Source: Deltaproteobacteria bacterium
GTDB taxonomy: Bacteria; Myxococcota_A; Polyangia; Polyangiales; Houyiibacteriaceae
DNA length: 7,022 nucleotides
Assembly (NCBI GenBank): GCA_027295555.1
Contig: JAPUKT010000113.1
Span: 1-7,022 of the forward strand
Direction: 5' to 3'
The notes under the pieces are model-generated. The model did not search any database. It worked only from the letters and a program-made list of their open reading frames with translations, and was not told the DNA's origin. A program made the position numbers and the translations under genes. How positions within the stretch are numbered: the stretch's first letter is position 1; every line of letters begins with the position of its first letter. Below are positions 1 through 6,192 of the stretch, one piece after another.

Positions 1-15
1 GGGTTCGAGGCGGGC

Positions 16-43
16 TTGACACCGCGGGCCGAGATTCTACTTT
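16..43 (+). promoter_or_regulatory. Putative sigma-70-type promoter of hrcA
   Basis: A perfect TTGACA (16-21) is followed after 16 bases by TACTTT (38-43), which keeps the three most conserved -10 positions (T, A and final T). Transcription would begin near base 50, giving a leader of only about 8 bases before the GTG at 58. That would leave little or none of the AAGGG at 46-50 in the mRNA, so either the leader is nearly absent or the true promoter lies upstream of the window. This is motif matching only. Confidence 0.4.
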
Positions 44-57
44 CCAAGGGCGTGGCG

Positions 58-1110
58 GTGACATTGGACGAGAGACACCGACGGATTCTGTTCGCAGTGG
101 TGACCGAGTACATCGCATCGGGAGAGCCTGTGGGCTCACGACGGATCGCGAAGCGGTACACCATGAGCCTGTCTCCGGCGACGATTCGAAACGTGCTCGC
201 CGACCTCGAGGAGAGCGAGCTGCTCCACCAGCCTCACACGAGCGCCGGCCGAGTACCTACCGACGCGGGTTTTCGTTTCTTCGTCGACGCCATGGCGATG
301 GTAGGGGAGATCTCGGACGCCCACCGGACCGCCCTGATCGAGCGCCTGCGAAGCCTCGAGCCTGGGGCCGACGCGGTGCGCGAGACCGGCCAGCTCCTGA
401 GCCATCTCACGGGCACGGCGACGATCATCGCGCGCCCGTCGGTTGCCGACGCGCGGCTGGACCAGTTGAGGTTCATGCGATTGACCGGCAGCCGCACATT
501 GGCGGTCCTGGTCATGCGCTCGGGCGCTGTCGAGAACCGCGTCGTGGTGACGGAGCTCGATGTCGACGACCACGCCCTCGAGCGGGTGAACAACTATCTC
601 GCTGAGCTCGTCGGCGGTCGAACTCTGCATGCGGTGCATGACCTGCTCGCCGTCCGCTTGGCCACCGAGCAGGGGCAATACGAGCACCTCCGCCGACAGG
701 CCCAACACATGGTCGAGGCAACCGTCGAGGGCCAGATGGAGCGTGCAAGCGTCGTCATCGAAGGGCAGGGAGCCCTCTTCGACCGACCGGAGTTTGGAGA
801 CGCCGAGAAGATCCGGGGATATTTGAACGCCTTCGAGGAAAAGCAAAAGCTCCTCGAGCTGCTCGAGCGGACCCTGGAAGCCAACGGCGTGCAGGTGTTC
901 ATCGGGTCCGAGGCGGCCCTCAGCGAGGTCCAAGACATCAGCGTCATCTCCAGCCCCTACAGGCGCGATGGTTCGAGCATCGGGTCGTTTGGAATCGTCG
1001 GACCGACTAGAATGGACTACAGGAAGTACGTGCCCTTGGTGGGCTTCGCAGCCGATGTGCTCAGCGATGTCCTCGATGGACGGCTGCCGGGCACATCCAA
1101 AGACTCTTAG
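58..1110 (+). CDS. hrcA: Heat-inducible transcription repressor HrcA
   Basis: HrcA is a dimeric repressor that, in the families studied, binds the CIRCE operator in front of chaperone genes and is released on heat shock. The 350-residue product has the family's N-terminal winged helix (about residues 1-77), with the motifs EPVGSR (23-28), SPATIRN (39-45), DLEE (49-52) and SAGRVP (62-67). The C-terminal domain ends in the characteristic GPTRMDY (315-321). GTG 58 is preferred because AAGGG (46-50) lies 7 bases upstream and because the protein then begins TLDERHRRIL, which lines up with the start of Bacillus HrcA. The longer reading from TTG 16 would place the start codon inside a perfect -35 box. 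grpE follows 17 bases after the stop, so the two are probably one transcript. No CIRCE is visible in the window, so its operator must be elsewhere or divergent. Confidence 0.97.
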   Translation: MTLDERHRRILFAVVTEYIASGEPVGSRRIAKRYTMSLSPATIRNVLADLEESELLHQPHTSAGRVPTDAGFRFFVDAMAMVGEISDAHRTALIERLRSLEPGADAVRETGQLLSHLTGTATIIARPSVADARLDQLRFMRLTGSRTLAVLVMRSGAVENRVVVTELDVDDHALERVNNYLAELVGGRTLHAVHDLLAVRLATEQGQYEHLRRQAQHMVEATVEGQMERASVVIEGQGALFDRPEFGDAEKIRGYLNAFEEKQKLLELLERTLEANGVQVFIGSEAALSEVQDISVISSPYRRDGSSIGSFGIVGPTRMDYRKYVPLVGFAADVLSDVLDGRLPGTSKDS

Positions 1111-1114
1111 GAGA
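1109..1114 (+). promoter_or_regulatory. Ribosome binding site of grpE overlapping the hrcA stop codon
   Basis: AGGAGA shares its first two bases with the hrcA TAG (1108-1110). The spacing to the grpE ATG at 1128 is 13 bases, longer than the usual 5-9. No in-frame alternative start lies closer. The arrangement fits translational coupling of grpE to hrcA. Confidence 0.6.
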
Positions 1115-1127
1115 AAGTCAAACGAGC

Positions 1128-1790
1128 ATGAGCGAACACGCGAAAGACAAGCCCGAGAATGGGCAGGGCGCGGCCGGAGAAGACGACGACGTCATCTACC
1201 CGGAAGAAGAAGCCGCTGGGGAAATCGAGGGGGAGGAGCAAACCGCAGAGGAGGAGGACGAGCAGTCCGCGATCGAAGCCGCGCACGCGGAACGCGATCG
1301 CATGCGAGAGCAACTCCTTCGGATCGCCGCCGATTTCGACAACTTCCGCAAGCGCTCGCGCAAGGAAATCGAAGAAGTCCGCAGGCGCACGATCGAAGAC
1401 ACCCTGCGTGAGGTGCTTCCGATCATCGACAACCTCGAACGAGCAGCGGAAGCCACCAACGAAGCCACCGACGTCGAGGCGGTCGCCGAGGGCGTCTATA
1501 TGGTCCTGCGAGGCTTCGAAGAGATCGCGAGCCGGCTCGGGCTGAAGCGCGTGAAGTCGACCGGGCAACTGTTCGATCCCGCACTTCATGACGCCGTGCA
1601 GCAGCAAGAAACCAACGAGCACCCGCCGGGCACGATCGTCTCGGAAGTGGTGCCGGGGTACGAGCTCGGAGATCGGCTCCTTCGGCCGGCGATGGTAGTC
1701 GTGGCGCGGCCCCCGACCGGGACAGGTAATCAGGGCGGAAGTGACGATGACGCCTCCGATGTAAACCCCGGCGACCAAGAGTCGGAATAA
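1128..1790 (+). CDS. grpE: Nucleotide exchange factor GrpE
   Basis: GrpE is a cytoplasmic dimer that opens the DnaK nucleotide pocket to release ADP and so resets the chaperone cycle. The 220-residue protein has three parts. Residues 1-50 are an acidic, low-complexity, probably disordered tail. Residues about 50-105 form the long helix used for dimerisation (HAERDRMREQLLRIAADF, then DNFRKRS). Residues about 140-195 form the beta domain that contacts DnaK, with the family signature around 149-191 (FDPALHDAV, then VPGYELGDRLLRPAMV). A second acidic tail (residues 196-220, rich in D, G and S) ends the protein. Length is normal to slightly long for the family. It lies between hrcA and dnaK, as expected for heat-shock clusters. 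The start is the only in-frame ATG after the hrcA stop. Confidence 0.98.
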   Translation: MSEHAKDKPENGQGAAGEDDDVIYPEEEAAGEIEGEEQTAEEEDEQSAIEAAHAERDRMREQLLRIAADFDNFRKRSRKEIEEVRRRTIEDTLREVLPIIDNLERAAEATNEATDVEAVAEGVYMVLRGFEEIASRLGLKRVKSTGQLFDPALHDAVQQQETNEHPPGTIVSEVVPGYELGDRLLRPAMVVVARPPTGTGNQGGSDDDASDVNPGDQESE

Positions 1791-1798
1791 TCGATCCC

Positions 1799-1828
1799 CT
1801 AGATGTGACTAGATGCGACCAGATGCGA
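1799..1828 (+). repeat. Three tandem 10-bp repeats upstream of dnaK
   Basis: Units are CTAGATGTGA, CTAGATGCGA and CCAGATGCGA, in direct tandem with no spacer. They differ at one position between neighbours. A degenerate relative, CTAGGGCGAC, occurs at 1857-1866 just before the dnaK ATG. The 10-bp period is about one DNA turn, so each copy faces the same side of the helix. They end where the putative -35 element begins, which suggests protein binding sites. The function is inferred from position only. Confidence 0.7.
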
Positions 1829-1851
1829 CAATTCTGCCCGTCGGGTATAAA
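1825..1851 (+). promoter_or_regulatory. Putative dnaK promoter
   Basis: TATAAA (1846-1851) matches 5 of 6 of the -10 consensus. GCGACA (1825-1830, 4 of 6 with TTGACA) lies 15 bases upstream, a slightly short spacer, and overlaps the last of the three repeats. The spacer contains the dyad CCCG-T-CGGG (1837-1845). Predicted transcription start is near 1858, giving a leader of about 9 bases that would still include AGGG (1859-1862). This would let dnaK be transcribed separately from hrcA-grpE. Confidence 0.4.
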
Positions 1852-1866
1852 GAAGACTAGGGCGAC

Positions 1867-3714
1867 ATGGGGAAGATCATCGGGATCGATCTGGGTACGA
1901 CCAATTGTTGCGTGGCTTTCGTCGACAATGGCCAGCCGCAGGTCATCCCCAACGCAGAAGGTAGCCGCACGACCCCCTCGGTCGTCTCGTTCGCGAAGGA
2001 CGGCGAACGCAGAGTCGGAAACGTCGCCAAGCGCCAAGGCGTGACTCATCCCGAAAGCACGGTCTTCGCGATCAAGCGGCTCATGGGCCTGGCCTTCGAG
2101 TCGAAGAACGCGCAAAAGCATGCGCGCTTGGCACCCTACCGAGTCGTCAAAAGCGATCGGGGAGACGCTTGGGTTCAAATTGGCGAGAAGCTCTACTCGC
2201 CACCGGAAATTTCCGCGATGGTGCTCGAGAAGATGCGCGAGGTGGCCGAGTCATACCTTGGGGAAGACATCACGGAGGCCATCATCACGGTACCCGCGTA
2301 CTTCAACGACGCGCAACGCTCCGCCACCATCGCAGCCGGTAAGATCGCCGGGCTCGAAGTTCGCCGTATCATCAACGAGCCGACGGCCGCTGCGTTGGCG
2401 TACGGGTTCGAGGAAAAAGAAGGACAGCGTGTCGCGGTCTACGACTTGGGCGGCGGCACGTTCGATATTTCGATCCTCGAGATCGCAAGCGGCGTCTTCA
2501 GCGTGAAATCGACCTCCGGCGACACACATCTCGGCGGCGAGGATATCGACAACGCCTTGGTCGAAGAGCTCGCGCGTCGCTTCAAAGAGAGTACCGGGAT
2601 CGATTTGCGCGACGACCGGGTGGCTCTGCAGCGTTTGAAGGAACAAGCGGAGAAGGCCAAGCACGAGCTTTCCTCGTCGCTCGAAACCGAGATCAACCTC
2701 CCGTTCATCGCGTCCGACGAAACCGGGCCCAAGCATCTCGAAGCCACGCTCAAGCGAAGCGAGCTCGAAATCCTGGTCTCCGAGATCATCGACCAAACGC
2801 TCGGACCGTGCGAGCAGGCCCTCACCGACGCGGGCATCAAGAGGGAAGAATTAGACGAGATCCTCCTGGTGGGTGGTCAGACACGCATGCCGATGGTCCA
2901 GTCCAAAGTCGCTGACTTTTTCGGGAAACAACCCCACAGGGGCGTCAATCCTGACGAGGTCGTGGCCATGGGCGCTGCGTTGCAAGGGGCGGCGCTCGCG
3001 GGAGAGGTCGAGGAGGTGCTCCTACTCGACGTGACCCCGCTCAGCCTCGGTGTCGAAACCGGCGGGGGTGTGTTCCACAAGCTGATCATTCGGAACACCA
3101 CCGTCCCAACTCGCGCACGCGAGATCTTCACGACGAGCGTCGACAATCAAAGCTTCGTTCCGATTCACGTGCTTCAAGGCGAACGTGAGATGGCCGAAGA
3201 CAACAAGTCGTTGGCCAAGTTCGAGCTAGCGCCGATCCTCCCGGCGCCGCGTGGCGTTCCAGAGGTCGAAGTGACTTTCGACATCAACGCGGACGGAGTT
3301 GTCAACGTTCACGCGAAAGACCTCGGGACCGGTCGAGAACAAGACATTCGGGTCGTCGTGTCGAGCGGCCTCACCGAAGAGGACATCAAGCGGATCATCG
3401 AGGAGGCAGAAACCTACAAGACGACCGACGAAAAGCGACGCGTGCTCGCCGAGCTTCGCAACGCGGCGCAGGCTCTGCTCTATACGAGTGAGCGCGCGGT
3501 CGAGGAGTGCCGTGAGCTAGTCGCCGAAGAGGTGATCGTGCAGGTCGAAGCCGACATCGAGGCGCTTCATCAATCCATTGATGACGGCGACGCGATCGCC
3601 ATCAAGGATGGCCTCGAGACTTTGGAGCTGAGCGCGTACAAGATCGCCGAGGCCATGTACGGAAACGTCGAGTTCGACGCGCCCGCCAAAGGCGAAGTTC
3701 AGTCCGACTCGTAG
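1867..3714 (+). CDS. dnaK: Chaperone protein DnaK (Hsp70)
   Basis: DnaK is an ATP-driven chaperone that binds exposed hydrophobic peptide segments in the cytoplasm, together with DnaJ and GrpE. The 615 residues comprise an ATPase domain (1 to about 383) and an interdomain linker with VLLLDVTPLSL (384-394). The substrate-binding beta domain follows to about 503, then the helical lid to about 600. ATPase motifs visible are IDLGTTN (7-13), Lys70 in FAIKR, VPAYFND (142-148), NEPTAAA (170-176), DLGGGTFDIS (193-202; Thr198 corresponds to E. coli Thr199) and LVGGQTRMP (334-342). Residues about 75-100 keep the extra segment found in Gram-negative DnaK. Two oddities are seen. Residues 14-15 are Cys-Cys where the family usually has Ser-Cys. 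The tail after the lid is only about 15 residues and lacks the usual acidic ending, making the protein about 20 residues shorter than E. coli DnaK. The Shine-Dalgarno is weak (AGGG, 4 bases from ATG). No dnaJ follows. Confidence 0.99.
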   Translation: MGKIIGIDLGTTNCCVAFVDNGQPQVIPNAEGSRTTPSVVSFAKDGERRVGNVAKRQGVTHPESTVFAIKRLMGLAFESKNAQKHARLAPYRVVKSDRGDAWVQIGEKLYSPPEISAMVLEKMREVAESYLGEDITEAIITVPAYFNDAQRSATIAAGKIAGLEVRRIINEPTAAALAYGFEEKEGQRVAVYDLGGGTFDISILEIASGVFSVKSTSGDTHLGGEDIDNALVEELARRFKESTGIDLRDDRVALQRLKEQAEKAKHELSSSLETEINLPFIASDETGPKHLEATLKRSELEILVSEIIDQTLGPCEQALTDAGIKREELDEILLVGGQTRMPMVQSKVADFFGKQPHRGVNPDEVVAMGAALQGAALAGEVEEVLLLDVTPLSLGVETGGGVFHKLIIRNTTVPTRAREIFTTSVDNQSFVPIHVLQGEREMAEDNKSLAKFELAPILPAPRGVPEVEVTFDINADGVVNVHAKDLGTGREQDIRVVVSSGLTEEDIKRIIEEAETYKTTDEKRRVLAELRNAAQALLYTSERAVEECRELVAEEVIVQVEADIEALHQSIDDGDAIAIKDGLETLELSAYKIAEAMYGNVEFDAPAKGEVQSDS

Positions 3715-3741
3715 TGTGCGGATCTTTTCGCTTGCACACTA
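3712..3741. terminator. Bidirectional terminator-like inverted repeat between dnaK and murB
   Basis: TAGTGTGC (3712-3719) and GCACACTA (3734-3741) are perfect 8-bp reverse complements around a 14-base loop. The TAG opening the left arm is the dnaK stop. The right arm read on the minus strand also begins with TAG, the murB stop. The two genes converge here with 24 bases between stops. A run of four T lies in the loop, not after the stem, so it is not a textbook intrinsic terminator on either strand. Confidence 0.6.
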
Positions 3742-4785
3742 GGTGAGGAGCCGGGGCTCGCGCTCTAGGCGGACCCCAAACCGGTCTTCGACGCACGAGC
3801 GAACCTCATCTGCGAAGGCGAGGAGCTCGGTCGTCGTGCCTCCGCCGTGGTGGACGATCACGAGTGCATGGTTGCTAGACACGCCGACCGCACCGCGACG
3901 GGTGCCTTTGGCGATGCCCGACTTCTCGACGAGCCACCCGGCGGCGAGCTTCACCTCGCCGCCTTGCGTGGGGTAGCGAGGGACGGCGGTGACGTGAGGC
4001 GCTAGCCCTTCGGACACGGCGAACGCCGCAACACGGTCGGCTTCGGCGCTCGTCACGACCGGGTTCAGGAAGAATGAGCCCGCGCTCCTCCGATTCGGGT
4101 CGTCGGGATCGATCACCATCGACTTCTTGCGGCGGAGATCGAGGACGGCGTTTCGAATTTCTCCGAGGGTGGCGTCCTGGGACACGTGTTTCTCGAGCTC
4201 GGCGTAACGGACGGTCCCCTGGCCATCAGGGCGGAGCGCGAAGTGCACACTGCAGACGACGTACCGCTCGGGGTCCCGCTTGAACATGCTGTCGCGGTAG
4301 CCGAATTCGCAGGCGTCGGGGGCGAGCTCCCCGAGCGCCAGACTGGCCCGGTCGACCACCAGGACGCGTTCGATGACCGCTGCGACTTCCTGGCCGTATG
4401 CGCCGACGTTTTGAATCGGCGTGGCGCCGGTCGAGCCGGGAATCCCCGTGAGACACTCGAGACCTGCCCAGCCTCGCGTGACCGCCCCGTCGACGACGAC
4501 TTCCCACGGAACGCCGGCGCCAACCTCGACGGTCCCACCGTCTCGGAAGTCGATGTCGCCGATCGCCATGTGAATCACGAGCCCCGGGTAGCCCTCGTCG
4601 GGCACGACGAGGTTGGACCCGCCCCCGAGGACCGCAGCCCTGAGACCCTCTTCGCGAGCCCAACGGAGGGCTGCGAGGAGGGTTTCCGGGTCTCCCGCGC
4701 GAACGAAGAAGCGCGCCAGCCCTCCGAGCTCCAGCGTGGTGAGCGGAGCCAGGGGAACATCTCGTTGAATCTCGAGGTCGGGCAT
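3739..4785 (-). CDS. murB: UDP-N-acetylenolpyruvoylglucosamine reductase MurB
   Basis: MurB is the FAD-dependent, NADPH-using cytoplasmic enzyme that reduces UDP-GlcNAc-enolpyruvate to UDP-MurNAc, the second committed step of peptidoglycan synthesis. The 348-residue protein shows the flavin-binding motifs LGGGSNLVV (53-61) and TGIPGSTGATPIQNVGAYG (113-131). The substrate site FGYRDSMFK (161-169) has Arg164. AGSFFLNPV (235-243) has Ser237 as the expected proton donor. The C-terminal LEREPR (340-345) has Glu343 at the position of E. coli Glu325. Length and the PRYPTQGG segment (269-276) place it in the E. coli-like type I group. The ATG directly follows the serS stop with no gap and no good Shine-Dalgarno, so translation is probably coupled to serS. 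All three catalytic residues appear present. Confidence 0.97.
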   Translation of the reverse strand: MPDLEIQRDVPLAPLTTLELGGLARFFVRAGDPETLLAALRWAREEGLRAAVLGGGSNLVVPDEGYPGLVIHMAIGDIDFRDGGTVEVGAGVPWEVVVDGAVTRGWAGLECLTGIPGSTGATPIQNVGAYGQEVAAVIERVLVVDRASLALGELAPDACEFGYRDSMFKRDPERYVVCSVHFALRPDGQGTVRYAELEKHVSQDATLGEIRNAVLDLRRKKSMVIDPDDPNRRSAGSFFLNPVVTSAEADRVAAFAVSEGLAPHVTAVPRYPTQGGEVKLAAGWLVEKSGIAKGTRRGAVGVSSNHALVIVHHGGGTTTELLAFADEVRSCVEDRFGVRLEREPRLLT

Positions 4786-6108
4786 CTACGCGGGGGTGAT
4801 CTTCTCGATGCCGCCCATATACGGTACCAAGGCCTTCGGCACGGTCACGCTTCCGTCGGCCTGCTGATTCTGTTCGAGGATCGCGACGAGCGTTCGGCCG
4901 ATGGCGAGGCCCGACCCGTTCAGCGTGTGCACGAAGCGAGGTTTGCCCTTGGGCTCCGGGCGAAAGCGCGCCTTCATGCGGCGAGCCTGAAAGTCACCGC
5001 ACCACGAGCAGCTCGAAATCTCGCGATAGGTGTCCTGGGCGGGGAGCCACACCTCGAGGTCGTAGGACTTCTGCGCGGCAAAGCCCATGTCGCCGGAACA
5101 GAGTTGCACGACTCGGTAGTGGAGATCGAGTTTTTGCAGGATCGACTCGGCATGCCCTGTGAGGATGTCGAGCTGGTGACCTCCTTGATCGGGATGGCAG
5201 AAGCGAACGAGCTCGACTTTGTCGAATTGATGGACGCGGATCATGCCACGTGTGTCTTTGCCGTAGCTGCCTGCTTCGCTTCGGAAGCATGCGGTGTACC
5301 CCGCGTACGTTACCGGCAGATCCGCCTCCGCGAGGATTTCGTCGGCGTGGAGGTTCGTGATGGGAACCTCGGCGGTCGGCACCAAGTAGAGATCGTGCCC
5401 CTGCGCTTCGGCCTGGGCCTTCCACTCCTCGTCTTTCGCCATTCGGAAGGAGTCCTTCGCGAACTTCGGGAGCTGGCTCGTCCCGAGCATGGCGCTGTCT
5501 TTCACGAGAACCGGCGGCCACACCTCCCGGTAGCCGTGCTCGGTGGTGTGGACGTCGAGCATGAACTGCATCAACGCACGCTCGAGCCGCGCGCCGGCCC
5601 CCATCAACACGACGAAGCGCGAGCCACTGATCTTTGCCGCCCGCTCGAAGTCGAGGATGCCGAGCCCGACGCCCACCTCGACGTGATCGCGAACCTCGAA
5701 GTCGAAGGAAGGCTTTTTGCCCCAGACGCGCACCTCGACGTTATCGTCCTCGGTGAGGCCTTCGGGGGTTTCGGGATGCGGGAGGTTCGGGAGGTTCAGG
5801 AGGATGCCCTCGAGCTCGGTCTCGACTTCCGCCTGTCGGGCTTCACCTGCTTTGATCTGGTCCCCAAGAGCACGGAGCTCCTCGCGCTTCGCCTGAAACT
5901 CCTGGGACTTTTTGTCGGCTACCTTCGCCATGGCCTGGCTGGCGTCGTTCCGCCGTTGCCGAAGCGCTTCGACGTTCGTGATCACTTCGCGACGCTCTTC
6001 GGCGAGAGATGCGAGGCGGTCGAGAAGCGCAGCGTCGCCGAAGCCGCGGCGGGTCAGCGCCGCCTTCACATCGGCCAGGTTCTCGCTCACATAGCGCAGA
6101 TCAAGCAT
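4786..6108 (-). CDS. serS: Serine--tRNA ligase (seryl-tRNA synthetase)
   Basis: SerRS charges tRNA-Ser (and tRNA-Sec where present) with serine in an ATP-dependent reaction in the cytoplasm. The 440-residue protein has a normal length. Residues about 28-105 are rich in charged heptads and form the long antiparallel coiled coil that grips the tRNA variable arm. The class II catalytic domain follows. It shows the motif 1 region around YREVWPPVLV (193-202) and the serine-binding TAEVP (245-249). Motif 2 is FRSEAGSYG (275-283), followed by TRGMIRVHQF (286-295). Motif 3 is GSGLAIGRT (398-406) with Arg405. An unusual CSWC (367-370) replaces the common SCSNFEDF-type stretch before DFQARR. The ATG at 6108 gives a standard MLDLRYV start. 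It leads an operon with murB and diverges from a phosphoesterase gene across 84 bases. Confidence 0.98.
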   Translation of the reverse strand: MLDLRYVSENLADVKAALTRRGFGDAALLDRLASLAEERREVITNVEALRQRRNDASQAMAKVADKKSQEFQAKREELRALGDQIKAGEARQAEVETELEGILLNLPNLPHPETPEGLTEDDNVEVRVWGKKPSFDFEVRDHVEVGVGLGILDFERAAKISGSRFVVLMGAGARLERALMQFMLDVHTTEHGYREVWPPVLVKDSAMLGTSQLPKFAKDSFRMAKDEEWKAQAEAQGHDLYLVPTAEVPITNLHADEILAEADLPVTYAGYTACFRSEAGSYGKDTRGMIRVHQFDKVELVRFCHPDQGGHQLDILTGHAESILQKLDLHYRVVQLCSGDMGFAAQKSYDLEVWLPAQDTYREISSCSWCGDFQARRMKARFRPEPKGKPRFVHTLNGSGLAIGRTLVAILEQNQQADGSVTVPKALVPYMGGIEKITPA

Positions 6109-6192
6109 CGGAGCGTCTCTACAACACCGGGCCTAAAAGCACCAGTCGGGTGCGTCTTGGCGCACGGTGCAAAAGCTCCTAGATTGAAAGCG
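6109..6192. promoter_or_regulatory. Divergent intergenic region with operator-like repeats
   Basis: This region must carry control signals for serS (leftward) and the phosphoesterase (rightward). AAAAGCACC (6135-6143) and AAAAGCTCC (6171-6179) are direct repeats 36 bases apart. Exactly midway lies the dyad GTGCG (6150-6154) and CGCAC (6161-6165). For serS I see only a weak candidate -10 (TAGAGA on the minus strand, 7 bases from the ATG) and no clear -35. No tRNA-responsive leader is visible. Confidence 0.45.
6157..6185 (+). promoter_or_regulatory. Putative promoter of the metallophosphoesterase gene
   Basis: TTGGCG (6157-6162, 4 of 6 with TTGACA) and TAGATT (6180-6185, 4 of 6 with TATAAT) are separated by 17 bases. 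The -10 ends 7 bases before the GTG at 6193, so transcription would begin at or next to the start codon. The -35 overlaps the dyad at 6150-6165. Confidence 0.4.

Noticed and set aside
136..933. Minus-strand 265-codon open frame opposite hrcA
   Set aside because: It overlaps a confident hrcA and shows no recognisable family or motif; it is a codon-bias shadow.
1107..1778. Minus-strand 223-codon open frame opposite grpE
   Set aside because: GrpE matches its family along its length, and the reverse frame has no known motif or start signals.
1813..1860. Small upstream reading frame of 15 codons (MRPDATILPVGYKED) ending 6 bases before the dnaK ATG
   Set aside because: It has no ribosome binding site, is created by the ATG in the 10-bp repeats, and would not be transcribed from the predicted promoter at 1825-1851.
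4186..6192. About 2 kb of open plus-strand frame running antisense to murB and serS and joining the phosphoesterase in frame
   Set aside because: It lies opposite two clearly real genes in GC-rich DNA, where antisense frames often stay open. Recognisable protein begins only near 6220, so the phosphoesterase is not an 891-residue fusion.
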